Source: Epiperipatus broadwayi (Eukaryota > Onychophora > Udeonychophora > Euonychophora > Peripatidae). From it: a DNA stretch of 64,000 nt. Made by a program: the position numbers and the translations under genes. The notes below the pieces were generated by a model, which searched no databases, was not told the DNA's origin, and saw only the letters and a program-made list of their open reading frames with translations. The stretch covers positions 4,135,127 to 4,199,126 of the forward strand of contig JAQFVV010006272.1 in assembly GCA_028023455.1 (NCBI GenBank), in the 5' to 3' direction. Shown here one piece after another: positions 36,561 to 47,859 of this stretch; position 1 is the first letter of the stretch, and every line of letters begins with the position of its first letter.

Positions 36561-36669
36561 TCTTATACTATTTATTTTAAATTTATTTGTAATCTGATTG
36601 ATGATTATTTGTGTGATAATGAATCAGATTATAATGTTGAAGTAAATTTAAAACTAAAATAGTATAAAA
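36375..36669 (+). repeat. Direct repeat DR-a (LTR-like), first copy
   Basis: This 295-bp segment is repeated in the same orientation at 42790-43108. It shares ATTTAAATACATGGAG, GATGGGCAGAATTCAGACTA, CTTCCTTCTGCTA, GATACACATGACCACATATT, GATAATGAATCAGATTATAA and TGTTGAAGTAAATTTAAAAC. It contains part of a family P unit plus about 100 bp not found in other P copies. The pair brackets the gag relic, so they could be LTRs of that element or the ends of a duplicated block. Confidence 0.6.
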
Positions 36670-39000
36670 CTATTGTAACACTATGGGAAAATAAGGGGTG
36701 GTACCTGAGGTGATGGCCATCAGTATGTGAACATCAACAGCCCAAGTTGGGTAGGCATTTCTAACTCTATTGAAAACAGGGTTTAAACCATCAGGGATCT
36801 GATGAATTTGTTTATCCTCAATAAACAAAATCTAAAATTTAATATGAAAGGATTAGCATGATAAATAACTCAGAGAGGTCAGCACAGTTAACTCCTTAGA
36901 GCAACTATAAGTATAATTAACCAAATTTCAAATTCACCAGTACTATCAATAAGTAAAAATAAGTATAAGTAATACTCATCATTATGAGTGATTAATAATA
37001 AAATAAATCAACAATCTATCTTGTGACAGGATTTGAAATTGGTTTACTTCAGACAGTCCAACTATTTGGCCTTTGCCAGCTTTGGCAATTATTTAAACCT
37101 TAATTTGGATGCACAAACTTAAGTGCTAATTCTATAGAATAAATAACTAGAAAAATGATAATGCTGGGATATTAAAAGATGCTGATCATCATCAATGTTC
37201 TGGCCATTTAGTACCATTAATGTACTGGCCAACTATAAATTTAAATTCTAATAGAGACTAAACTAAATAAAATATAGTGCATCATCATCTGGATGTCCAT
37301 ACACTAAATATATATGCTGCTTATTCTATATAGCTGTTATGCATGAATCTAGCTTAGGAAGCAAGAACTCTAATTTATTATTGTGAGCAAGAGGGAAATA
37401 AATTAGCTTATTATAGATAACCTTAAACAAATTGTGGGCTTCCACTATTTATAAATAACTAGATTTATTGGGATCATCAAAAAAACTAAATCCTAGAATA
37501 TAAACTATCATGATATATGGTCACACACATACTGCACTTCATGAAGCAAGAATTGGATAAAATAAAGTAATTAAGACTAGAAATAATATTTTATAAAAAA
37601 CAATTATTTAATATCTAATTAATAGCAATGAAAACAAAGATGGCATGATAGTTTGACATTTCAAACATTCATTTCAAATATATATATATTTACAAAAATT
37701 ATATGAGCCAACCAACTAATTTTTATTCATGAATTGATTTTCAATTCATTAGTTTATTTTTTTAAAAATAACTAAGAGTTTGTTAATCATTTTCAAAAAT
37801 CAAAGATAGGAATCTGAGAGAAAAAAAACTTATTACATTAATGAAATGAAAACAGATTTTCTATTAATAAAAATATAGTGTGCACATATAAAAAAATAAT
37901 ACCTATAGCCATGTCTTTCTTAATATGGAGGTCTTTCCAGTTTCAATTTCAGTTTTTCATAATGGAGTTTCTTTTGAAGGCTTCTAAATAAGGGCCAGAT
38001 TAAATTTATCTTTTTCTGGGTCTGTAGCAATTCCAGGTAAATGAAAATAGCAATTTTTGTCCATTTGGTTTTCCTCTTGAAGATGTAGGCAGAGATTTTT
38101 CATGCTCTTGGTTGAAGAATAGGTTGCAGACTGCTTGAAGCGGGTTTTACATGCCCTACATTTTCCTCCATTGAAGATTGGTTATATAGAGCAAGATGAT
38201 ATCTAGCTTTTAGCTGAGTCTAGCACATGCTTTTTTTTGGTACAAATCATTTTTAGTGCTAAACTCTTAGTATACTAAAATCTGAATTAAAAACTTCTGC
38301 TAGTCTATTTAGCATGCTCTTTCTTCAACAGCTAAGTTATGAATACTTTCTTCTACTATCGTTTTTTAGTAGCAGAATTAAGATTTGTCTGATCTCTTCA
38401 GCAGTTTAGTTAGCAATAATTTCTATATTTTTCAGCCACAGGATTAAGATTTGACTGCTCTCTTCAACACTTAAGTTAGCAATATCTCTCTCCAAACACT
38501 TGAGTATTATCACTTAACCACATCTCCACATATATTTTTAGAACAATCTTGCCCACAAGCCAATTACAATCTGTCTCTTACATGATAATTTTCATGACAA
38601 CCAATTAGATAAAATTTAATAACTACAATTATTCAGCCAATTATTTCCTTAATCATCAAGTCAAGGTCTTAAATTTAACAACATAAAATTATTGACATTC
38701 CTTTATAATTATAAGCCAAATCTTCTTGCAAAAAACAACAAGATAATCAGTTAATTGCATTGATTTGATTTTTTCTTTTTTTACTAAATAGAGATAAAGA
38801 AAGAAAAACAACTCTGATTAATTAAAAATAAAATTTACAAATGTATTAAAATATTTTTTTTAAAAAATACTCTTAAATATATTTAATGTTTGAAAAATGT
38901 TATACTATCATATGGGGTTTTTACAAGCATTGAGTTAAATAATGACCCTTTAAAAAATAGGTCTAAGAAAATTTAAATATTTTCCCCCATTAATAAAATA
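36670..39000. repeat. Duplicated block, first copy
   Basis: Segments here recur, diverged but in the same order, at 44700-46600. ATCTGGATGTCCATACACTA pairs with ATCTGTATGCCCAAACACAA; TATTGTGAGCAAGAGGGAAA with TAATTGTGAACAAGAGAAAG; GAACAATCTTGCCCACAAGC with GAACAATCCTGTATCCATCC; and AGAGATAAAGAAAGAAAAAC with AGAGATAAAGAGTAAAGAAA. No long open frame survives. On the minus strand around 38120-38230 and 38560-38620 short pieces recall retroelement gag proteins: VRDRL after YH, and a cysteine pair CRAC followed by RF. That reading is weak. Confidence 0.5.
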
Positions 39001-39189
39001 TTTTTTTATTCTCAATCCTGAGTAACATACTGCCAACTATCTAATTATTTATTTGTTGTAGTACAATTATATAACCAACTGGTTGCATTATGCCAGTGTT
39101 ATATAGGAAATGAAATTGAGTTGAACTTCTTTCTTGATATTTTAGTTTGATCCAGCCAATCTAATTTCACTACAACAAAAATTTACATT

Positions 39190-39425
39190 AGTTATGCTTT
39201 GCTGTGCATTAACATTTACACAGACTTACAAGCTGGGATACAATTTATTAAGCCTTGTTGGGCTATTTGGTCAAAAGCAATTGCTTCATTTCTTGGGTCT
39301 ATTGTTTGTCACACTTTGCTGTACTTTAACATTTCCACAGAATTACAGGCTGAAATATATTTTTTAATTAAGCCTTGTTAAGCTATTTGATTACTGGTAA
39401 CAGTCTCAATTATTTGATCTAATTG
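39190..39425 (+). repeat. Tandem repeat, about 113-bp unit, two copies
   Basis: The first unit (from about 39196) has GCTTTGCTGTGCATTAACAT, ACAGACTTACAAGCTGGGAT and AAGCCTTGTTGGGCTATTTG. The second (from about 39314) has CACTTTGCTGTACTTTAACA, ACAGAATTACAGGCTGAAAT and AAGCCTTGTTAAGCTATTTG. It lies on the side of the gag relic where its downstream sequence would be. Confidence 0.6.
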
Positions 39426-39799
39426 TTATTTTTTGAGATGGGGTGACTATTGCCCTAATATATGCATACCTGCATCTGGCACCATGATAGACAGAAGATC
39501 TTATTACAGAACACAGTTTGCAATGTACTATGAGCACTACCAATGCTATCTCAGTTTAAGCTTAAACACAACTTACTACCCAGGGGCACATTGAGAAAAA
39601 AGTGACCAAAGTAATGTTTTGTCATGTGAAATACCTTGCTCATTTACTTTGCAAGCATTATAGGCTCCACACACATGATACAATTGTGTGCCTGGTAGAC
39701 AATTCAGTATTCTACTAATAGAAAGCTCAGCTCTTTTGAGAGGCTTATTCAAAAAAAATTTAAACCTTAGGTAGGTACAGTGCTGAGATAAAACATTGG

Positions 39800-41640
39800 A
39801 GCATTATGAACACATTGCATCACTATATATATATAACACTATCACAATCCACCATCAGCACTGAAGACAATGCTATAATACTTCCTAATATTTATTTCCA
39901 ATTTCTTCAAAGTATCTTTTTTTCTCAGTTTCAGTTTCATCATTTTCCTTTTTTTGTTCTCTTGGTCAGAAGTATAACTGCATCCTGCTTTGAGAGACAG
40001 AGGATCATGATCAATTCGCTGATAATAGTACCCTATGTTCTGAGATTATATACTTTTGGGTTGTCCAATTATTTGTGTTGTCATGGGATGAAGAACAATA
40101 TTCCCGATGAGTATTTCCTTCATGAATGTTTGATCCAGATTTTCTAACTATTCAAGTTCTGGTAGGACTATTTATGTCACCAGTTGAACTTTTCCTCTTA
40201 CAAGGTGGCACTTCATTTCTTCTGTTATAATAACATGGTGGTGTCTTGATTTTTTGTTTCCCATATTTAATAGCATTCATATGTGAATTATTATCTCCTC
40301 TGCATGTTGATTTAGTTGGAGTTTTAAATCCCCATTTCTTTTCATCATATGCAGGTTTGTTGCTATCAAATGCATTTAATAGTTCAGCTGTCTGCTCAGT
40401 TGTATATCTGTTAGGGTCAATCAATATTCTTTCAATATGGCTTGGGAAGCTATGTATTAATATTCTTATTATTTATAATTCTGAGAAAGAATCTGCAATG
40501 AGTGCTCTCAATATCACTATTTTCTTTCTAAAAAATGAAATATAGGGCTCACCAGGAGAACACCTCTTGGGATACTTTACAAAACCCCTTCCTGGTAATC
40601 TTCACTCCAGTAGCACTTCATGAATGCCTGATTGAACTTGATAAAATTATGAGGATGGTTGAATAGTGAATCCTACCATGCCTGGGTTGCATCTTGAAGA
40701 TAGCTACATGTTATTGCTAGCTTTGCCTCTTCATTCATGGCAATGAAGGCTAAGATATTTTTCCAGACTGTTCACACATTCAATGGGTACTTAACCAGCA
40801 TTTCCTGAAAATATCCTTATTTTAAGGATCTGGTTGACAATTCCAGGCATTTGGTTATATAGTGACCATCTACCTTTACTTCCTCTATCTTTGCTTCTTT
40901 TTTTAATGTAGACATAACTATTTTTTTCAGTTGACCAATCTTGTCTATAATCATCCTCCAATCTTTTTGCTCTTTCACTGATTCAATCATCATCTCAACT
41001 CACAGGAATTTAATCTGATTAGCCAGGTCCCCTATATGCTTTTGTACTAATTCCAGGCTCTATTGACTTTCATAGATTCTATTGCCTCATGCAATTAGGT
41101 AATTTTATTATCCATTACTTCTTATATCTCTTTTATTTTCATATCCTATTCTTCTTTGTTTTATCTGACTTCATTCAGAACTTTTTTAATTTGTTTGATT
41201 TGGTCTATTTCACTAGCCATATTTAATGTTTCATTAATTTTCTGTAGCATGTCTACTTTTATTTCTTTCAACATTTTTTCTGTTATTTTTCTATTTTCTG
41301 CTTTTCTTTGTTGATTCTTTATATTATCCTTTTCTCTTTGTTGGTCTTTCTTTTTATTCTCTTCTGCTCTTTATTTATTATCATCTCTTTTTTGGTCTGT
41401 CTTTTTTCTTTTTTCTTTGCTTATTATCATCTTCTCTTTTGGTCTCTCTTATTCTATTTGTTGGTCTCTCTTTTTATTCTCTTCTTCTCTTTGTTTATTA
41501 TCATCTTCTCTTTGTTGGTCTCTTTTTTTATTCTCTTTTTTAAATATTTCTAATAATTGGGATAACGTGAAAGCCTTCTCTATTTTCTGAATTCCTTCTA
41601 TTAGTTGCTGATTATCTTCTTTTGGATCATGTTCTTTCAT
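39800..41640 (-). pseudogene. Ty3-like retrotransposon gag relic
   Basis: Gag forms the retrotransposon particle. Read on the minus strand from ATG at 41638-41640, an open stretch gives MKEHDPKEDNQQLIEGIQ and then a K/E/Q/R-rich coiled-coil-like run (41300-41560). After several stops and frame changes, a retrotransposon_gag-type core appears at about 40870-40560: WKNILAFIAMNEEAKLA, then CSYLQDATQAW, and FNQAFMKCYW. The frame 40152-40424 continues with MIDPNRYTTEQTAELL, the usual tail of the capsid domain just after a HIER segment. About 300 bp further (39800-40140) are hydrophilic and may be the gag tail. Stops and frameshifts show it is inactive. No protease, reverse transcriptase or integrase motif could be read downstream. 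The plus-strand frames at 40246-40545 and 41308-41553 are antisense shadows. Confidence 0.65.
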
Positions 41641-42789
41641 CTTTTTCGCCTTTCTTCTTTTCAGTATATATTTCTATTATAGACTTTTATTTTTCAAAAA
41701 AAACTGTATTGAATTATTTTTACACAAGAAATACAAATCTGAACTTTTAAAAAATATATATCATAAAATAAGCTTGACATCACCTCCTTCCATGCAACTA
41801 TATTCCACTTTAACTAACATCACTACTATATTATTATTACCCATAATCTGCCTTTCCTTTAATCTTATTGTCTCAATACCTTGTCTTATTTCATTAATTT
41901 ATTTCCCTGCTTTATTCTTCAATTCTATCCTGTTCATGTGTGTGTGATCAATTTCCATTTTTATTGTATTTTTTTATTATAAGTACATATGTGTATACAC
42001 ATAGGTCATGACAAAAACCATTTATCAAAACCTTTCTTAAAGATCTGATAAGATTCTGGCAGCAAAATAATGTGTAGTGACTTGCAACTTTGGGATAGAT
42101 ACAGATTCCAATCACTGGGCTATAAGTATACAATGCTGCATGAACACCCAAAGGTCTATTTCAATTTAGACACTATAAGCTGCCACAACCCTTGATATGA
42201 AATAAAAATGAAAAATCTTTGCAAAGCCCTGCTCCTTTGACTCTTATGGTCTTGAAAATATTATGCCTTGCTCCCTTTCTTGGAAGCTTAGACACTGGAG
42301 ATTGTGGCAGGACTATGTTAACTGGACCATGATAAACAATCAAAAAAAATCTGTGTGAGGGTTGGAGCAATGCCTGAGAAAGAAACTCCATTGAGTTGCA
42401 TAAAAAACATTGCATCCTCAAGCCAACAACAAAATACTTCATCCATCACCAAAATGAAAGTACTTCTAAAACATTTCAGCAGTCAAAAACTCGACCCAAT
42501 CTTCAAAATTTATGCATTGATTATCTGTTCAATGTTAAATTTGAGCTCCTTAAGTAAACATTAATATTTCAAATTTTTAATTTATAATTGAATTATAACA
42601 ATCTTCTCACGGCAATAAGTTTAAATTAATTTTGCATCTAAATATAGAATTTTGTTTTCAGGTGTATTTCTAAGATTCAAGTTATGTTATCACTGATGAG
42701 CAAAACCTGATCATTATCATACCCATAGTTGGCTCACCATTTATAACACTACAGGGAAATACAGGGTCATATATCTAGAATAATGGTCA
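41641..42789. other. Stretch upstream of the gag relic
   Basis: On the minus strand this would be the leader between a putative 5' LTR (42790-43108) and gag. Between 42020 and 42470 the composition is less A/T-rich, and overlapping short frames (42173-42442 minus, 42355-42564 plus) have no recognised motif. Nothing firmer can be said. Confidence 0.4.
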
Positions 42790-43108
42790 TGAGGACTGAT
42801 ACTCTCATATATATGACTTTAATATATCTATTTAAATACATGGAGGGATGGGCAGAATTCAGACTAAATCTGTAATATATTAATACTAACATATTGTGAA
42901 TAATGATCTTTAAGATGTAATTAAAAGGAATATAACAAACTTTCAACCTTCCTTCTGCTACTTTATCTTATATAATTGATACACATGACCACATATTGCA
43001 TACTATTATACTATTTATTTTAACATTATAATATGATTAATAATTATTTGTGATGATAATGAATCAGATTATAATGTTGAAGTAAATTTAAAACTAAAAT
43101 AATATAAG
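42790..43108 (+). repeat. Direct repeat DR-a (LTR-like), second copy
   Basis: Second copy of the segment at 36375-36669, same orientation, about 6.4 kb away. It is slightly longer because GATCTTTAAGATGTAATTAA, a piece also found at the end of a P array unit (about 36050), is retained here. Confidence 0.6.
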
Positions 43109-44699
43109 AGTATGCAAAGGAATCAAGTTAGGAAACCAAGGTAAACATAAAGATTTTGATGTATGATATCTTTATTACAAAAAGTTGAACAAATTATTGA
43201 TGAAATAAATAAGTATGCATGTGTGTCATGGGGAAATATGCGTTCTTAAATATATATGTGTGTGTTAGAGTCAATTTTATGCTATTTCTGATGCTCATTG
43301 AAAAGAGAAGTTTGCAGGGAACTTTCAGACTTATTCAGAACTGGAGTGGTTTTTGTGTCATACATTCTTATCTTGTAGCATTAAATTTGTTCTGTTAAAA
43401 GTATAATTAGCATTGATATATACATTTAAAGGTACATAAATGATAGTGAAAGAAATAATTTACACCCTGAATTTACTGTAAAATATTTATTTTATTAAGC
43501 TATAATTTATATATATATGTGTGTGTAATACAAATGAAATATACACTAATTAAAAACTATTGTAATAACAGTAAGAATAATAAATATAACAGTAAATTCC
43601 TTAACCCTTTTCGACTATGGTTAAATTAATAGCAGTTGAGGAGGTTACGGAAATAACTGAAAGTACTTCTGCAGATTGAAAGATTATATAATAGTTACTT
43701 ACCACTATATTTATTATATATATATTCAAATTATAAAATATTTATATAAAATTAAAATATTAAAATCTCAATTTATAAAACAATTTAAAATGATGAAAAA
43801 AGTCAGAATGTTTTTGGAAAACACTATGCAGATAAAAGCATTTCAAAGAAGATAATTTAATGCATTACAGATTTCAGATGTCAAACTTCAATCTTAAATA
43901 AAATTTAATCAATCAATCATCCAATAATTGCTGCTGATAGTGAAGTCAAAGAAGTAAAAAGGATATCAGAAATGTTTGTTAGCCTGTTTTAACACTAAAT
44001 CCTAACTGGACCAATAAGAAATAAAACCTTATCTTATCCTTCAGTTGATAAAATTAAGAAAAGAAGATTTCATCAGGGAAGAACATTTTTGGTATATTTC
44101 TAATGCAATGATGATAACACATATCTCAAGATGACAAATAACACTTATCAGACATGCATCAGCCTATTTCTTTCCATTTATGTGATTACAAAGAGAAGTG
44201 GATAATTTTTCAAAGTCTGACATGGTCTTAAATTGTAGCCTGTTGCTTGTTAAATAAAAGTTGTGTTCACTGTGGCAAGAATTAAGCTGCTTCAGAGCTC
44301 TAGTACATATAATCAAGACCACCCAACAAAGTAAAACAATATATAATTCACACATGGTTTTAGAAAGAATTGTAATAGAAAAGAGAATTATATTATATAT
44401 TAGAAATTGCATCTCTGGTTCAACATATCTGCAATATACCTAATGATAATCATATGCACAGATCATATCAGTAAATAATATCTAAGAAACTTAATTACTT
44501 TAATTTCAAACAGCCAAGCTATAAAATATAGAAAATTCATAAACCTATAAAGAATTTATTCTTTCATATATATGTTTTTTTCCAGATGTTTTTCTTCATA
44601 TGGTTTAGGACTGGTATAATGGAAGTATACCTATAAAATCAAGTTTATCCAATATATATTATGATGATATAGAAATGCATAATATTGGAGAGGTGGAAA
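43109..44699. other. AT-rich stretch inside the second duplicated block
   Basis: About 1 kb of this has no counterpart in the first block, so it is either an insertion here or a deletion there. The overlapping frames 44164-44412 (minus) and 44261-44443 (plus) have no motif. Confidence 0.45.
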
Positions 44700-46465
44700 A
44701 TATTATTGTCATCCCCATTGATCATAAATATACAAACAAACAGAATGAATAAAAATATAAAAAGAAGTGAATAGAAGATGATACCTTTGTGAAATCCAGA
44801 GAACTATCTGTATGCCCAAACACAAACATAAATCCTACAACTAAATAACTAATTGTTGCTCTCTAGAGCTAGACAAAATCATAAAACTCTATGGATTGTA
44901 ATTGTGAACAAGAGAAAGATAAATATCACAACTTAGTCCACTTTACTATAAATAATTTTACTGGTATAATCCAAAAATCCCTAATGACTAAACTAATGAA
45001 ATTGTCACACATACTTCCAATTCTTAGAGTAGATAGCTGGATGAATATTAAAACTATTATTTTTTAAACATTTATTTAATAAACTGATTAATAATTAAGA
45101 AAAATATTAATGGCATAATATGATAAATCAAATTTATACATTTTTATCAAAATATAATTACATGTAGCAATAATGATTAACCAGTTGACTTTCATCAAAT
45201 CATTTTCTTTTCAATAATTAAAGTTGGAAAACAACTTTTAACAATGGTAGATAAGAAAATTTTAAATCACCTCAAACTCATTTAATACTTTTGGAGGGAA
45301 AATCAAGTCAATGAAAAAACATTTGCAAAACAAAAATTACAACTAAAAATAATATTAAAGTAACTGGTTGCAATTTAAAAAATATTAATAAAATTATTAA
45401 TTATTACCAATTTTTACTTAATTTAAAATGTTTTATGCATTCATATCTAAACTTTAAATATAATGTGTACCTCAAAGTAACTTTTTACATACATTTATTT
45501 TTCTTTGGACTTCTTCTTGGGCAATTGTAATTTTTATATTTTTCCAGGTTATTTTTCTTCTTTTTTAAGTTTCTTCATTAACACCTATTTTCTGACTAAT
45601 GTATACAGTCAAATTGCTTTATTTTTGCAATAGAATATTAGTGTGTTTCTTCACAGAATAAATTTATCCATTTTTTAAAATTCTAATAATGATCCAGGGC
45701 AAGCTAAAACATAGAAAGGAACACCCATTATTTTGGTTGGAGACAAGGCTTATTTCAGATTACTTCAGTGGTATTCTTTTTTACAAGCTTTTTTCTAAAA
45801 CTTAGAATATAATTTTCTTAAAATTCATTTCAAAAACTTTTTTAAACTGGTAATGAGCTCTCCATAGCTGAATTTTTGCTTGTTTTCTTCCATTATGTGA
45901 ATCAGAAATAACTGCTGCTACTGACTTTTTCAATAGCTTAAACTGTATTGACTTTTTATAGATCTTAGGTCTACTGATTTGCCCATTCCTTTATCTTATT
46001 TTATTGGAACAATCCTGTATCCATCCAATCACAATCTTGTCTTTCACCTGATAATTTAACTCTGACAAATTGAATTTACTTTTACAAAAGGTTCTTTTCC
46101 TTTTTTAAAATTAAAATTGAAAACCAAGTCAAAGAAAATAAATTCCAATCATAAGAAAAACTCATCTATAGTTGTTTTCTCTTATGCCAAAATTAAAAAT
46201 AATCCCTTAATTTTCATTGATGTGGTAAACATTTGCTTTTGTTTGGAGAGAGATAAAGAGTAAAGAAAAAACCTTTAATTAATTAAAACAACATTCAACA
46301 AATATGTTAAATCTTATTGTTTTTTCTTTTCTTTTAAAAAAACTTTTCTTATTATTTTTTTAAAAATTAGAATTAAGACTTATAAATGCTTAGTCAAGAA
46401 AAAAATTCTTAGAATTTTTTAACAAAAAGAAATAAAACTACTAACTAATTAAAATTACTGAAGAG
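44700..46465. repeat. Duplicated block, second copy
   Basis: Counterpart of 37200-38880, with the matching landmarks listed there. On the minus strand at about 45990-46075, LNYQVKDKIVIGWIQDCSN is readable and aligns with YHVRDRL and a QDCSKN piece of the first copy at 38545-38620. A coding ancestor, probably retroelement gag, is therefore plausible. The copy ends before any counterpart of the gag core at 40.5 kb. Confidence 0.45.
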
Positions 46466-46584
46466 AGAAAATAAAAGAAATTATTTATTTGATTTTATAT
46501 TTTCTATGTCTTTATAACTCTTAAAGAAAATAAAAGAAATTATTTATTTGATTTTATATTTTCTATGTCTTTATAACTCTTAAA
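46466..46584 (+). repeat. Perfect 59-bp tandem duplication
   Basis: The unit starting AGAAAATAAAAGAAATTATT at 46466 is repeated exactly from 46525. The two copies are identical through 46584 and diverge at 46585. In a window where every other repeat pair is diverged, identity over 59 bp means a recent duplication or an assembly artefact. Confidence 0.9.
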
Positions 46585-47859
46585 CAATTATAATATTTAA
46601 AAAAATATTTTGGAACTATCATATCAAAATTTAAGAAATAAAAAATAAATAAATTAATGTTTGATATTATAAAAACATATGGAAAGCTTAAATATTATTT
46701 TTTTATTCTAACTTTACAATATTTACAAGCTTGTAATATTTGACATAGCCAGAATTGGGCACTGTCTATAAAATTACTATATATATATAATTAAATTATG
46801 AGTTTATGTCTAACTTGCCAGAAATGTTATTGGTCCCACGTGCATGCATAGTGAGAGATAGTGGTCTGATTGTGAGGAGAAATGAATGTGATATAGTCGA
46901 ATTGAAATAAGGGCATTGATAAAAACTAAAAATCTTGAAAATATAATGTATTTTTTTCTCTTTATTAGGACATTTTGAAAGGGCATTCTTGCTTCTTATG
47001 AGGATAGATCAAGATTTTATATGCAAAAATAAAATGTAATGATTTCATTTGCAGTGTGTGTACATATGTATATAAGCATGATCAGTGTTATACTGATTTC
47101 TTTTTTATTTTCATTAATAAATGTTGTTGATTTGTTAATCCCACTTATTCTCATTCCCATATATGTCTGTTTTTCTTCCATTATTAATTAATTAAGAATA
47201 GTTATCATCGTTTTCAAAATCTGTGCTTTACCTTGATTAGAATCCAAAAGCAGTACTTGAGAAGAAAAGTTTGAAATATATATGCAGAATAGTATCTTAT
47301 TCTGAAAGTTAATACTAAATTTTATGAGAATTAGAAGATATGTCTTGAAATGTGAACTAGCACATTTTGTGAAATATTTTTAACTACTACATAGTATTCA
47401 TTTTGACCATTAACAATAGCTTGAGATTTAGTTATCATATATTGCCCATACTTGCAAGCTACCTTATTGCCTAATTAACATACTGTTATATTTGTCTGCC
47501 TAATGTGAGGTTAATGTAAGTGCCATTGTAAGTGTTATTAGATGCCATTTATTTACATTTGCTAATTTCTGCCTTCATATCCTAATATCTTTCTGTCACA
47601 TTGTTTTGTTCACAGTTTTTAAAAAAGTTCAATCAACAAAGATTTTGGTCAATTTTCTTTTTTCAATGGCTGCTTTGTCTTTCTTTTACATTGTCCAGTC
47701 AGAAAAAAAACTATTGTTCTCTTTATATATTTTATTTTATTTTTATTTTATTTTCAAAGTTAAATATGATTTTTTTAGAATATTTTTCATTCGTAATTTT
47801 ATATCAAATCAAATCCAATTTATTGAATTCTAATATAGAATAATGGATTAATATTAAAA
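46585..47859. other. AT-rich non-coding stretch
   Basis: No gene. The two overlapping plus frames at 47601-47843 and 47606-47833 are F/L/I/S-rich without motif. Confidence 0.5.

Noticed and set aside
38100-38230. piggyBac C-terminal cysteine domain on the minus strand
   Set aside because: Only one CxxC pair is readable and the rest of the domain does not follow; a gag knuckle fits the neighbouring pieces slightly better, and neither is firm.
41308-41553. Plus frame resembling a multi-pass membrane protein (F/L/I-rich)
   Set aside because: It is antisense to the K/E/Q/R-rich region of the gag relic, which produces hydrophobic antisense translations.
47601-47843. Two overlapping plus frames
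   Set aside because: Both are F/L/I/Y-rich in different frames of the same DNA, so neither shows coding bias.
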